A stretch of 51,588 nucleotides of DNA, from NCBI RefSeq assembly GCF_011947365.2, contig NZ_JAAVSH020000001.1:1996841-2048428 (forward strand), given 5' to 3'. Position 1 is the first letter of the stretch, and each line of letters starts with the position of its first letter. Below, piece after piece: positions 1 to 8,873 of this stretch. The notes beneath the pieces were generated by a model, which was not told the DNA's origin, did not search any database, and was given only the letters and a program-made list of their open reading frames with translations. The stretch is from an endosymbiont of Lamellibrachia barhami. GTDB lineage: Bacteria; Pseudomonadota; Gammaproteobacteria; Chromatiales; Chromatiaceae. The position numbers and the translations under genes are program-made.

Positions 1-1368
1 CGATTCATGGTGGAGTCTCCACACAGTTATCCTGCGCTGCTGGAAAATGTTGGGGTTGCGAAAGGGATTGCCGATGCAATCAGCGCCAAGGGCACCAACG
101 CAGGGATACAGCAGATTGATACTCCCGCAACCTCGGCTTCGAGCCGGGGTGAGCGTGGCGTGGGTATCTTTGACGGCTATCATGGAAAGCCGGTGCTCTC
201 AGCCTATGCGCCATTGAACGTTGCCGGACTCGACTGGTCAATCATCAGCGAAATAGAGACTGATGAAGCATTTTCATCGGCCGCGACCCTGAGCCGGGAT
301 ATTATTAACTACGCTATTGCCATTCTGGCAATTGCTTTAGCTGGCTCCATTTTGGTCGGATGGGTATTCGCCTGCAGAGGGACAATCTCAATTCGAAGGC
401 TGAACGCTACCATCAATGATATTGAGAAAAATGCCACTCTGGTTGAACGCTGTGACGATACAGGCAACGATGAGATCAGTCAGATGGCCGAGTCGGTCAA
501 TCGTATGCTCTCCCGCTTTCAGGACAGCGTCAGACAGGTATCGGACGCCACCAACCAGATGAGTGGATCATCCAGGGAACTGCAGGCGGTGACCAGTGAA
601 TCCCAGTCAATCAATCTTGAGCAACAGTGTCAGATTGAGCAGATAGCGACCGCCATTACCGAAATGGCGGCCACTGTCCGGGAAGTGGCATCGAACGCAG
701 CAGCCACTGCAACGGCTGCCGCTGAGGCAGACACAGCCTCGAACGAAGGCAGAAAGATTATTGAGCAGGCGCTGAGCACCATCGATGGTGTGGCGAGCCA
801 AGTGGACGGTGCTGCATTCGTCATCCAAAAACTGGAAGTCGACAGTCAGAGCATCGGCAATATTCTGAAGGTGATTCAGGGGATTGCGGAACAGACCAAT
901 CTGTTGGCGCTAAATGCCGCCATTGAAGCGGCAAGGGCGGGAGAGCAAGGGCGTGGGTTTGCCGTTGTGGCAGATGAGGTGCGCGCATTGGCGGGCCGCA
1001 CCCAAAGCTCCATTCACGAAATAGAGGAGACAATCGAAGACCTTCAAAAGCACTCAAGCCAGGCTGTCGAGGCGATGAAAACCAGCCAGCAAGGTGTTAA
1101 AGCGACGGTGGAGCAGGCAAAGGAGGCTGGGGTATCTCTCGGATCCATTACACAATCGGTGGATACCATCACCGATATGGCAACTCAGATTGCCACCGCG
1201 ACGCATCAACAGAGTGCGGTTGCTGAAGAGATCAGTCGCAATGCTGAAGGTATTACCGGAACGGCACAGAAGAGCCTGAAGAGTTCAGGGCAGGTGGCCG
1301 CCGCCAGTGATGGTCTGAATCATCTCTCTGTTCAACTGAAAGAGCTGGTTGCCCAGTTTAAGATCTAA
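1..1368 (+). CDS. Methyl-accepting chemotaxis protein, C-terminal part (5' end outside window)
   Basis: The frame is open from base 1, so the true start lies upstream. The protein shows the end of a periplasmic Cache-type sensor (about residues 1-85), one membrane helix (about 98-120), a HAMP linker (about 122-175) and a cytoplasmic signalling domain. The signalling hairpin tip reads [19 protein letters not shown], the highly conserved site that contacts CheA and CheW. It therefore relays ligand binding outside the cell to the chemotaxis kinase. Bases 1-243 recur inverted at 49851-50088, at the end of a chemoreceptor 5' half. The reading frame of that half joins exactly here, and the joined protein would be about 775 residues, a normal length for the family. 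No pentapeptide for CheR/CheB is seen at the C terminus (ends [11 protein letters not shown]). Confidence 0.93.
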   Translation, partial: RFMVESPHSYPALLENVGVAKGIADAISAKGTNAGIQQIDTPATSASSRGERGVGIFDGYHGKPVLSAYAPLNVAGLDWSIISEIETDEAFSSAATLSRDIINYAIAILAIALAGSILVGWVFACRGTISIRRLNATINDIEKNATLVERCDDTGNDEISQMAESVNRMLSRFQDSVRQVSDATNQMSGSSRELQAVTSESQSINLEQQCQIEQIATAITEMAATVREVASNAAATATAAAEADTASNEGRKIIEQALSTIDGVASQVDGAAFVIQKLEVDSQSIGNILKVIQGIAEQTNLLALNAAIEAARAGEQGRGFAVVADEVRALAGRTQSSIHEIEETIEDLQKHSSQAVEAMKTSQQGVKATVEQAKEAGVSLGSITQSVDTITDMATQIATATHQQSAVAEEISRNAEGITGTAQKSLKSSGQVAAASDGLNHLSVQLKELVAQFKI

Positions 1369-1467
1369 CGAAACAAGCGTGAAACATAGACGTAGGTTTG
1401 GTTAGGCTCTCTTTTTGGCCGTAACCCAACAATATGCGCCATTATTGTTATAGCTCTTGGTCGATAC

Positions 1468-3672
1468 TCAGTCGGATTTTGTTATCTCTTCAGGCCTTCC
1501 GAATATATAGCCCTGCCCATAGTCGATACCGAGTTTAATCAGCAGATCCAGCACGCCATCCGTCTCCACATATTCGGCAATGGTTTTTGCTCCGGTTGTA
1601 CGTGCGACATCCTGAATGGCGGTAACGATGACATAATCCAGTTTGTTGCCCTCAATTTCCCGGATAAATGAGCCGTCTATCTTCAGGTAGTCGACATGCA
1701 GTCTCTTTAAATATTCGAATGATGCGGTGCCGGTGCCGAAGTCATCAAGGGCGACGGAGCATCCCATCTCTCTGAGTTGACTGAAGAAGTGGGCTGCCTG
1801 CTTGAGATCACTCAAGGCTACGGTCTCGGTGATCTCAAAGCAGATCTTCTTTGCGTCGACATGGGTGTTTTTTAGTTGTTCAAGGATATATTCAGGAAAA
1901 GCCATGTCGTTGATCGACTGTCCCGAAAGATTGATGGCGCATAATGTTTCTGGCTGCCTGAGCATTGGGTCATTTTCAATAAGATGCAGTGCTTTGGATA
2001 CGACCCAACGGTCAATATCAGGCATCAGATTGAAAGCTTCGGCATATGGCATAAAGATGCCTGGTTCGACCAGAGATCCATCGTCACCTATCAGGCGTAA
2101 CAGTATTTCAACGTGCTGCATGGTGCTGTTATTCTTGACTGCAGCCTGTTTATCATTGAGCGAAACGATGGGCTGATATAGAAGCCTGAATTGATCATCG
2201 GCAAGTGCCTGCTGGAGTTTGCCCATCCATTTGGCCCGAATCTCACGATCCTTGAGTACGCCGTCATCCATTGGGTCTATGCTGATCAGGCCACGCTTAC
2301 CCTTTGACAGCCTGTTGACATGGGCGCTTGCCAGTTCGAGCAGATGGTGTGGTGAGTCAAAATGGCTGGTGACAGGCAACAGGCAGGCCTTGGGTATTAT
2401 GCTGAACTGCTTATTCTCCCATTCAAACCGGTAGGGTTCGGGATTGTTTAACCATGTATGCGCACTTCTCGGCAGAGCGCCTTTTTCCTTTGATATAAAG
2501 GCAAATTCTCCTGCACCTATACGAAATATTTCGCAACTCTGTGACAATATTTTGTTCAAATGTAAGCCGAAACGTTTGATCAGCATATTGCGACCGGAGA
2601 CGCCATAGTGGCGACGCATCTCCTCGTATTGATCGATCTCCAGATACCCCAACTCGGGTTTGATGCCGGCGCCACCCTTCATCAAAGATTCCAACCGATC
2701 TTTCAGTGCTCTGGTATTTAGCAGACCACTCAACGGATCATGAGTGGCGGCGTATCTAAGGCGGCTTGTCTCCAATCGTCGTTCCAAGGTGATGACAGCA
2801 ACACTGTAAGTCAATAGAGAGATGGTAATAATAAAGGTCAAGAGTGCGATGTACTCCTGTTCAGTGACAGGTATGGGCGTGCCGCCAAAGCCAAATGCAT
2901 AGAAACTGAATATACCGAAACAGGTAAGAAAAACCGCAATGCTGGAGAAGATGACTCCCAGTCGATAGGCGCTCCAGGCCAGTAGAGGAAAGAGGATGAA
3001 CAGTTGATCAGAAATTCCGGCATAGAGATGAGTCTCTCCCCAGAGAAACGTCGAAAGAATATTCAGGCCGAAAAGAGAGAGCCATAAGATTTTTTCGCGG
3101 CCGTTCTTTGGATAGACGGCATAGTCACCCTGGTAGAGCATGCTGAAATTTCGGCCGGCAAGAAAAATAACCGGGGTCAGCAGCAACGCGCCAAAGGCTT
3201 CTCCCTGCCAGTAGAGGAAGAGAAAAATTCTGATGTCCTGATCCGGATCAACAAGTCCGGCAGGAATCACCATCGGCAGATCCAGTAGTGTATGAATCAG
3301 AGGAGCCAGTACAACACCGAAGCCGAAGAAGGTAAGTAGTGACTTGAGTGGCGCCTTCATGAGTACTTCAGGGATGAAGAGTTTCAGTCCCCAGAGGGCG
3401 AAATAGACGGAAAAGACCCAGGTTGTCGTCGTCCAGAGTGCAACCCAGAGCTCCAGGTTGTGGAGTGTTGTGTAATAGGTGAACAGGCCGACAAAGGCGC
3501 CTATCAATGCCTTGTTGCCATACCGCCACGCAATTCCAAGACCAACACCGGCCGGCAGAAAGAACATGGACTCTTCCCGACCGGAAAAATGGAAGGGTTG
3601 GGAGAGTGCTGTAGCCAGAAACAGTGTAACCGAGACTGATGCCTGGAAGAAAAGTGATTTGATGAGTGGCAT
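1468..3672 (-). CDS. MASE1-GGDEF-EAL protein, probable c-di-GMP phosphodiesterase
   Basis: The protein has 734 residues. The N-terminal 300 residues form a multi-helix MASE1-type membrane sensor. A GGDEF domain follows (about 310-420), in which the signature is GAGEF rather than GGDEF, so cyclase activity is doubtful and a regulatory role is likelier. The C-terminal EAL domain (about 470-730) keeps the expected catalytic set: EILLR (EAL position), the Asn in INLSGQS, EITET, DDFGTG, YLKIDG, AEYVE and YGQGY. I infer a membrane-bound enzyme that degrades cyclic di-GMP in response to an unknown signal. It converges with the chemoreceptor to its left, with a 99-bp gap, and appears monocistronic. 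Confidence 0.93.
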   Translation of the reverse strand: MPLIKSLFFQASVSVTLFLATALSQPFHFSGREESMFFLPAGVGLGIAWRYGNKALIGAFVGLFTYYTTLHNLELWVALWTTTTWVFSVYFALWGLKLFIPEVLMKAPLKSLLTFFGFGVVLAPLIHTLLDLPMVIPAGLVDPDQDIRIFLFLYWQGEAFGALLLTPVIFLAGRNFSMLYQGDYAVYPKNGREKILWLSLFGLNILSTFLWGETHLYAGISDQLFILFPLLAWSAYRLGVIFSSIAVFLTCFGIFSFYAFGFGGTPIPVTEQEYIALLTFIITISLLTYSVAVITLERRLETSRLRYAATHDPLSGLLNTRALKDRLESLMKGGAGIKPELGYLEIDQYEEMRRHYGVSGRNMLIKRFGLHLNKILSQSCEIFRIGAGEFAFISKEKGALPRSAHTWLNNPEPYRFEWENKQFSIIPKACLLPVTSHFDSPHHLLELASAHVNRLSKGKRGLISIDPMDDGVLKDREIRAKWMGKLQQALADDQFRLLYQPIVSLNDKQAAVKNNSTMQHVEILLRLIGDDGSLVEPGIFMPYAEAFNLMPDIDRWVVSKALHLIENDPMLRQPETLCAINLSGQSINDMAFPEYILEQLKNTHVDAKKICFEITETVALSDLKQAAHFFSQLREMGCSVALDDFGTGTASFEYLKRLHVDYLKIDGSFIREIEGNKLDYVIVTAIQDVARTTGAKTIAEYVETDGVLDLLIKLGIDYGQGYIFGRPEEITKSD

Positions 3673-3848
3673 GGCCAGCCGATTATAGAGCGAATCGGTA
3701 TGGGGTGCCTGCTCTCTTGTAAAATTCTATCCACAGAGAGGAGTAATGACATTATTGTGGAGGGCGTTTACGATTGCACATGGTCAGTAGAGTGTCCCAG
3801 TGTTCTCTGGGAAAAAGGTATTGGGTGTCAGTTCTGAACTGTTACATA

Positions 3849-4544
3849 TTAATCGAGCGGTGCTGCCAGACGAATAATAATCAGGTAGGCGGTCTCCTCT
3901 GCGGTGAACTGAAGATCACTGCCTTTTAACAGACATCCCTCTTCTACGGGCTGCCCGTTGGCAGTGCCTTTTCCGGTTGCCATATAGACCATGTAGTCAT
4001 GTTTTATCTGATGATCCTGCCCGGGATTTAACCTCGCCGTCTCTACAATTGTTCCGCTCGTGAAATGTGCGTCTGGTTCATGCCCGCCGTAAATGCGTGA
4101 TATGTTTCCAGCTTCAGTGGAATAGACTCTGTAATCTGCCGCCTCGCCTGCTTTTTCCGGCAGTACAAAAAGCTGGATCATTCTGTTTTTCTGCCCGTCC
4201 GGATTAATCTCGTTGTGGGTAAATCCTTCTCCACCAGCGCGTTGCACCTGGACTTCAAAGGCTGATAGCGATTGACCCTGTCCCAGAGAACCTTCATGAC
4301 GGATTCTTCCCTCAATCATGAAAGACAATACATCAATCTCGCGATGAGGATGCAGTCCGGTTTCACCATGAGGCTGGAATTGGGCATCGGCAAGATAGAC
4401 AAAATTTCCCAATCCAGAAAAAGCCTTGCTGCCAGTCTGTTCGCCGAAGGCCTTGGGATCAACAACCAACTGATGTTCCCGCAGTCCGGCAAAACCGCCG
4501 AGTGGCAGATGATTTCGATGAAGTATTTCCATTTTGTTACTCAT
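3849..4544 (-). CDS. Pirin family protein (YhhW-like cupin)
   Basis: The 231-residue bicupin matches the pirin family, whose members bind iron and include quercetin 2,3-dioxygenases. Metal-ligand motifs are visible in the first cupin: HPHRE (about residues 64-68) and, later, GEGFTHNE (about 110-117). The C-terminal half is the second, degenerate barrel typical of YhhW. It is cytoplasmic, with no signal peptide. It is transcribed divergently from an HxlR regulator across a 125-bp gap that holds an inverted repeat, so regulation by that neighbour is likely. The substrate cannot be told from the sequence. Confidence 0.9.
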   Translation of the reverse strand: MSNKMEILHRNHLPLGGFAGLREHQLVVDPKAFGEQTGSKAFSGLGNFVYLADAQFQPHGETGLHPHREIDVLSFMIEGRIRHEGSLGQGQSLSAFEVQVQRAGGEGFTHNEINPDGQKNRMIQLFVLPEKAGEAADYRVYSTEAGNISRIYGGHEPDAHFTSGTIVETARLNPGQDHQIKHDYMVYMATGKGTANGQPVEEGCLLKGSDLQFTAEETAYLIIIRLAAPLD

Positions 4545-4631
4545 TCGCTGTGCGCGGTATTTGAAAGTTATCTCTATGTACTGAGAGTAGTGCTATAGTC
4601 CGAATATTGTAAGAACGCACATTTTTAATAC

Positions 4632-4653
4632 ATAGTATCGTTTTGTATACTAT
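4632..4653. promoter_or_regulatory. Candidate HxlR operator (inverted repeat)
   Basis: ATAGTAT (4632-4638) and ATACTAT (4647-4653) form a 7-bp inverted repeat with an 8-bp spacer. The repeat lies 17 bp upstream of the HxlR start and within the divergent region shared with pirin. AT-rich inverted repeats containing TACT/AGTA are the kind of site bound by HxlR/YodB regulators. Its use here is an inference. Confidence 0.5.
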
Positions 4654-4669
4654 ATGGGTCTGAAAAAGT

Positions 4670-5005
4670 ATGACAAAAAAGGCGGAACAGCTGGAGAATC
4701 ACTACAACTGCCCGGTTGAGGCGACGATTGACGTAATTGGTGGAAAATGGAAGATTATTATCATTCACCATCTTCTCAGCGGAACCAAACGCTTTGGTGA
4801 ACTGCGGCGTTTGATACCCCAGGTCACTCAGAGAATGCTGACTTCTCAGTTGCGGGAACTCGAAAAGGATTGCGTCGTGCACAGGGAGGTCTATCCCCAG
4901 GTTCCTCCCAAAGTGGAGTATTCCCTTACTGAGTTGGGAGGAACCCTGGAACCCGTACTGTGGGTCATGCACGACTGGGGAAAAAGCTTCATGGATCAAA
5001 GCTGA
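4670..5005 (+). CDS. HxlR family transcriptional regulator
   Basis: The 111-residue winged-helix protein has the family pattern: CPVEATIDVIGGKWK near the N terminus, then RFGELRRLIPQVTQRMLTSQ as the recognition region and YSLTELG in the wing. One cysteine (in NCPVE, about residue 16) sits where many HxlR proteins sense quinones, aldehydes or oxidants. It faces pirin divergently and is followed 56 bp later by a VOC-fold protein in the same direction. The trio looks like a small regulon for electrophile or redox stress (inference). Confidence 0.92.
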   Translation: MTKKAEQLENHYNCPVEATIDVIGGKWKIIIIHHLLSGTKRFGELRRLIPQVTQRMLTSQLRELEKDCVVHREVYPQVPPKVEYSLTELGGTLEPVLWVMHDWGKSFMDQS

Positions 5006-5061
5006 GCCCGAAAAAATGGGGGGTTTTAGCTAAACCAGACACAATGTTCGGGAAAGACAAT

Positions 5062-5454
5062 ATGACAGATGCTAAACAGATTTCACCCACAATATGTGTA
5101 GATGATCCGACTGCCTGTCGCGATTTCTATGTGCAGTACTTCAATGCAAAAGTGGTCTTTGACGCAGGATGGTATATCAACGTCAGAATCGGAAAGGGTG
5201 AACTGTGCTTCATGAAGCCACAGAGACCGGACCAGCCGCTGTTTTCCGGCGAGGGTCTCATGTACAACCTTGAAGTTGAGGATGTAGATAGCGAACATCA
5301 ACGATTAACGGGACTTGGCCTTGCTGCTGTTATGCCACTTGAAGATCATCCCTGGGGAGACAGAGGATTCAGCATTGTTGATCCCAATGGCATTGCGCTA
5401 TACGTCTACACTCCCAGGGAGCCAGCGCCTGAGTTCAAGCAGTATTACAAGTAG
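5062..5454 (+). CDS. VOC (glyoxalase/bleomycin resistance) superfamily protein
   Basis: The 130-residue protein has one VOC fold unit: an N-terminal ISPTICVDDPTACRDFY strand-helix, central MYNLEVEDVD, and a C-terminal GDRGFSIVDPNGIALYVY, which supplies the usual metal-coordinating acidic position region. I chose the ATG at 5062, giving MTDAKQ, because a GGGAAAG stretch precedes it. In-frame ATGs at 4960 (inside hxlR) and 5044 would add residues with no domain similarity. Substrates of this superfamily are too varied to name one. It probably belongs with the upstream HxlR regulator. Confidence 0.85.
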   Translation: MTDAKQISPTICVDDPTACRDFYVQYFNAKVVFDAGWYINVRIGKGELCFMKPQRPDQPLFSGEGLMYNLEVEDVDSEHQRLTGLGLAAVMPLEDHPWGDRGFSIVDPNGIALYVYTPREPAPEFKQYYK

Positions 5455-5467
5455 GCTGAACCTACCT

Positions 5468-5601
5468 GGTGTCGATCCGGGAGTCCATATCTAACTACAA
5501 ATACCATGAAGAGCACTAAGGTAAGAGATTTTTTAGCAATAATGCTTCTTAGTGTGCTTCGTGCTCTTCGTGGTGAAAAATAGTGTATTCGGACGGGCAT
5601 T
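5468..5601. mobile_element. MITE-like palindromic element, copy 1 (degraded)
   Basis: This is a copy of a roughly 133-bp element with terminal inverted repeats of the form AGTGTCCRTCCGGAAAC / GTTTCCGGACGGGCACT. It also has an inner inverted repeat of CACGAAG-type words against CTTCGTG-type words. Here the ends are GGTGTCGATCCGG and CGGACGGGCATT. The flanks are ACCT and AACT, a near-match to a 4-bp target duplication. It has no coding capacity. Confidence 0.75.
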
Positions 5602-5603
5602 AA

Positions 5604-6953
5604 CTACAGCAACAAAGAGTAACCCAATCCCAATACAGCGCATGCGCCAATAACCTGAACAATACCCATCTTATACTTAAACAGGGCCACGAACGCAGCT
5701 GCGCCTATCAAGGCTGAAAACCATTCAAATGTCGCCTCAAAACCTTGAGGCCAAAGTACATGGTAGGCAAAAAAAGCAGCCAGATTGAGCACGACACCCA
5801 CCACGGCAGCGGTAATGCCAGTCAGTGGTGCGGTGAACTTGACATCATCTCTGGTTGCCTCGACCGCTGGTCCGCCAAGCAGGATGAAAAGAAAGGAGGG
5901 TAGAAAAGTGAAGAGTGTGGCAATGCCGGCGCCGGCAGCACCTGCCAAAGGAAGCATTTCAGGTCCAAAAAGTTCTTTGGTCCAGCCGCCGACAAAACCA
6001 ACAAATGCGACAACCATGATGAGTGGCCCAGGGGTGGTTTCACCCAGCGCGAGACCATCGATCATCTGGGTTCCACTTAACCATGCATATTGCTCGACAC
6101 CTCCCTGATAGACATAGGGCAATACTGCATAGGCGCCGCCAAAGGTGACCAGCGCGGCTTTGGTAAAGAACCAGCCCATTTGCGTGAGAGTGCCATCCCA
6201 GCCATATGTCATGGCAAGTATGGCCATTACTGCACCCCCAATGAAAATCCCGACCAAGGTGAATGTGATGAACCGGCTCCACTTAAATCGTGCATGCTCT
6301 GGAGCAGGGGTGTCATCATCGATAAGCGCGGGGCCGTAGGAATCCCTGGATTCTCCGTGATGTCCGCCCGCTTTGAATTTGTCCGGTGCAAGATGTGAAC
6401 CGACATAACCGATGATACCCGCCATCAGCACGATATAGGGAAAAGGCACATCAAAGGCAAAGATTGCGATGAACGCCAGTACTGCCATGGCGCGAAGCAC
6501 ATTGTTCTTCAAGGCTCTGGAACCGATGCGGCAGGCCGCAAAAACAACGATTGCCGTCACCGCAGGTTTAATGCCATACAAAACCCCTTCCACTGCCGGC
6601 ACATCACCGAAAGCCAGATAGATCCATGTCAGACCAATGAGGATGAACAATGACGGCAGGACAAACAGCACACCGGCAGCAATGCCTCCCCATACACCGT
6701 GCATCAACCAGCCGATATAGGTCGCCAATTGTTGCGCCTCCGGGCCAGGCAGCACCATGGTGTAATTCAGCGCATGCAAAAATCGATGTTCGGAAAGCCA
6801 TCTGCGCTTCTCTACCAGCTCCTGATGCATCATGCTGATTTGGCCTGCCGGACCGCCAAAGCTGATAAAGCCCAGCTTGAGCCAATAGATCAAGGCTTCA
6901 ATAAATGATACGGGTTGCGGTTTTTCTGTGACTTCGGGTGAAGTTGTTGGCAC
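5604..6953 (-). CDS. chrA: Chromate efflux transporter ChrA
   Basis: The 449-residue membrane protein belongs to the CHR superfamily in its long two-domain form. Each half carries the family signature: FISFGGPAGQISMMHQE near residue 30 and FFTKAALVTFGGAYAVLPYV near residue 265. PGPEAQQLATYIG and TTPGPLIMV are the paired PGP motifs. Known members export chromate taken up by sulfate permeases, using proton motive force. A MITE-like element ends 2 bp beyond its stop codon, so its 3' end abuts repeat DNA. Upstream lies a 12-bp-stem hairpin (6991-7022). No chrB regulator is next to it. Confidence 0.93.
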   Translation of the reverse strand: MPTTSPEVTEKPQPVSFIEALIYWLKLGFISFGGPAGQISMMHQELVEKRRWLSEHRFLHALNYTMVLPGPEAQQLATYIGWLMHGVWGGIAAGVLFVLPSLFILIGLTWIYLAFGDVPAVEGVLYGIKPAVTAIVVFAACRIGSRALKNNVLRAMAVLAFIAIFAFDVPFPYIVLMAGIIGYVGSHLAPDKFKAGGHHGESRDSYGPALIDDDTPAPEHARFKWSRFITFTLVGIFIGGAVMAILAMTYGWDGTLTQMGWFFTKAALVTFGGAYAVLPYVYQGGVEQYAWLSGTQMIDGLALGETTPGPLIMVVAFVGFVGGWTKELFGPEMLPLAGAAGAGIATLFTFLPSFLFILLGGPAVEATRDDVKFTAPLTGITAAVVGVVLNLAAFFAYHVLWPQGFEATFEWFSALIGAAAFVALFKYKMGIVQVIGACAVLGLGYSLLL

Positions 6954-6990
6954 TTGTTGAATACTCTTGTGTTGGGTCTGGAGATGACCT

Positions 6991-7022
6991 GTAGGATGCT
7001 GGCAAGCTTACCAGCATCCTAC
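6991..7022. repeat. Perfect 12-bp-stem hairpin
   Basis: GTAGGATGCTGG (6991-7002) pairs fully with CCAGCATCCTAC (7011-7022) around an 8-base loop. It lies 38 bp upstream of the chrA start, with no T tract on either side. It may be a REP-type palindrome or a leader structure. Confidence 0.6.
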
Positions 7023-7055
7023 AATTCCGATAGACCTACATAGATTGTGCTAAAT

Positions 7056-7188
7056 AGTGTCCATCCGGAAACCCACATCTAACCACAAAGAACACGAAGA
7101 GCATGAAGGTAAAAGATTGATTAACCATGAATTTTCTTCGTGTTCTTCGTGTTCTTCGTGGTGAAAACAGTGTTTCTGGACGGGCACT
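7056..7188. mobile_element. MITE-like palindromic element, copy 2
   Basis: The 133-bp element runs from AGTGTCCATCCGG to CTGGACGGGCACT. It is flanked on both sides by AAAT, a perfect 4-bp target duplication. The inner arms are runs of ACGAAGAGCATGAAGG against CTTCGTGTTCTTCGTG. A further end fragment, AGTGTCCGTC, follows at 7193-7202. No open reading frame is present, so mobility would need a transposase in trans. Confidence 0.85.
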
Positions 7189-7246
7189 AAATAGTGTCCG
7201 TCTTTTTTTGAGCGCACAAGCGTAGCAGAAACCTGTTCCGTTTGAT

Positions 7247-8230
7247 TTACATCAGCATCCTGAACTCACGAAACCAGCGTGCAAGTGATTCGTGGTAGTG
7301 GTGTGCCGCATACTTCGGACCATTGTAGTAACGCGCTACTTTGCGGAAATCGTTTTCTGTTGGGTTGGTCTTCCTTACCACCTCTCCTTTTGATCGAAGA
7401 AATCGTGCCACGAATTCCACTTGGCGAATCGCCGGAGCGGTAAAGAGTTCGGTTGCATTTTGCGCCCCCACACGCTTGTAGTTGGCGCCCATGACCTGAC
7501 CCAATCCCATGCTCATGGACTGCATACGAAGCTCTTCCAGTCCTGTATCTGGGTGTTGCCGGTTAAGACGTGACAGATAGTGCTGCTCAAATCTTGGGCG
7601 GATGATGCCGGCCGTCTCCTGACGGATGATTGAGAGAATCCATTCCGGTCTGACCAATGTCCCGGTCTCATCTGCAAGTGCCTCGGAGACCGATGCTGCC
7701 ATTGCGCCGTAACGCTCAAGTATCTTGCGGCAATTGAGATATGCGCGTTTATGCAGGGCGTTGAGATGGAAGATAGCGTCATCGAAGTTACCGGTCATCA
7801 CCTGTGCGGCATCGGCCCGCGCAATCGCTGTTTTGAGCATTTTTTCCAGGGTGCTGGATGTTAACCTTGCGTCGGGGATTGCACTGATCAATGTCCTGGC
7901 GGTATTCCATTTGCAGGGATAGCAGAGGGTGTCACGGCTGATGGTGCGGGTGAGACGGTTTTCCACCTGAAACTGCGCTACCGCCCGGTTGGTGCCGCGC
8001 CCGAAATCCCCATCGATAGCGAAGGCGCCGTTGGATGATGTGGAGTAGCCAAGGAAAATCAACAATCTCTGCACGGCTTTGATGCCCGCCTCCCCTGCTG
8101 ACTTGCGTGTCAGCGTGGCGTCTCCGGAGAGGAAACGCGCCAGATCGGCGCGCCAGATGGCGTCGTCGTTGTCCGGGTGGGTGATAATCCGTTTTACGCG
8201 CTTGTCGTTGATGAGGTCGTTGAGTGACAT
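7247..8230 (-). CDS. Peptidoglycan-binding / N-acetylmuramidase domain protein (endolysin-like)
   Basis: The 327-residue protein starts at the ATG at 8230, which has a strong AGGAGG five bases upstream; the longer frame to 8251 is less likely. Residues about 50-100 resemble a PG_binding_1 repeat (AIDGDFGRGTNRAVAQFQ). The C-terminal half matches the N-acetylmuramidase (DUF3380) fold: PEWILSIIRQETAG with the candidate catalytic Glu, SMSMGLGQVMGANY, and ARYYNGPKYAAHHYHESLA. It would cleave peptidoglycan glycan strands. There is no signal peptide, as in phage endolysins, yet no holin or phage gene lies nearby. It is either a domesticated phage lysin or a lysin with another export route. Confidence 0.8.
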   Translation of the reverse strand: MSLNDLINDKRVKRIITHPDNDDAIWRADLARFLSGDATLTRKSAGEAGIKAVQRLLIFLGYSTSSNGAFAIDGDFGRGTNRAVAQFQVENRLTRTISRDTLCYPCKWNTARTLISAIPDARLTSSTLEKMLKTAIARADAAQVMTGNFDDAIFHLNALHKRAYLNCRKILERYGAMAASVSEALADETGTLVRPEWILSIIRQETAGIIRPRFEQHYLSRLNRQHPDTGLEELRMQSMSMGLGQVMGANYKRVGAQNATELFTAPAIRQVEFVARFLRSKGEVVRKTNPTENDFRKVARYYNGPKYAAHHYHESLARWFREFRMLM

Positions 8231-8366
8231 GTTTCCTCCTTGGCGTGTCAACAGTGTGGGTGTTCAGATGGTGATTGCAGGGTTTCCTGAAAGAGTATAG
8301 CTGCTACAGCCACCAGCAACATGCTGGGTTGTAGGCATGGTCAAGCGTAGCGGATCAGGCAAAAGC

Positions 8367-8708
8367 CTATTGTTGCAGCTGCACCTCATCAGTGGATGCG
8401 ACTGGCGCACACTGCCAGCCCCAGCCTTCAAGTTTTTGCCTGAACCTGGCAGCCTTCTGCTCGCAGTAGCCGGTTTCGTTGTCGGCACTCCAGAGTATCT
8501 GCATCGAGTCGGGTTGCTCAGCCTCTTTGAAATAGCGCACCTCGCAGGGTGGAAGGCCGGTCTCCTGTTGATAGTGAATTTCAACACGCCGCTCAAGTCC
8601 GTTGAGCTCGCACAGATAGATCTGATCTGCGGCCGTTGACTGGGTTGAAAATGTGGTGATAAAAATTGCGGCTGCCATTGGCAGATACTGGCTGAAACAC
8701 TTCTGCAT
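8367..8708 (-). CDS. Small exported protein of unknown function
   Basis: Starting at the ATG at 8708 gives 113 residues with a typical Sec signal peptide: a hydrophobic core around residues 8-20 and a likely cut after STAA. A GGAG lies just upstream. The upstream extension to 8783 is rejected because it would bury the signal peptide. The mature part is about 90 residues and has four cysteines (LCEL, PPCEV, GYCEQ, WQCAP), suggesting two disulfides in the periplasm. I recognise no family. It stands alone between the muramidase and the divergent MscS gene. Confidence 0.7.
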   Translation of the reverse strand: MQKCFSQYLPMAAAIFITTFSTQSTAADQIYLCELNGLERRVEIHYQQETGLPPCEVRYFKEAEQPDSMQILWSADNETGYCEQKAARFRQKLEGWGWQCAPVASTDEVQLQQ

Positions 8709-8873
8709 TGTATGTTCTCCGAAAGTCCGGAAGGAGTTCCTATGTGGTCTGTCGAATAAGCCTCTATAATCGGGCGATTGCAAAGTTAATCGGCGGAACT
8801 GTGAGTCGGTCTGCGCCTATGGCGTGATCCGGTTCCGTTCGCCTCTTTCTTGTCGAAACATAATTTGTCTGCC

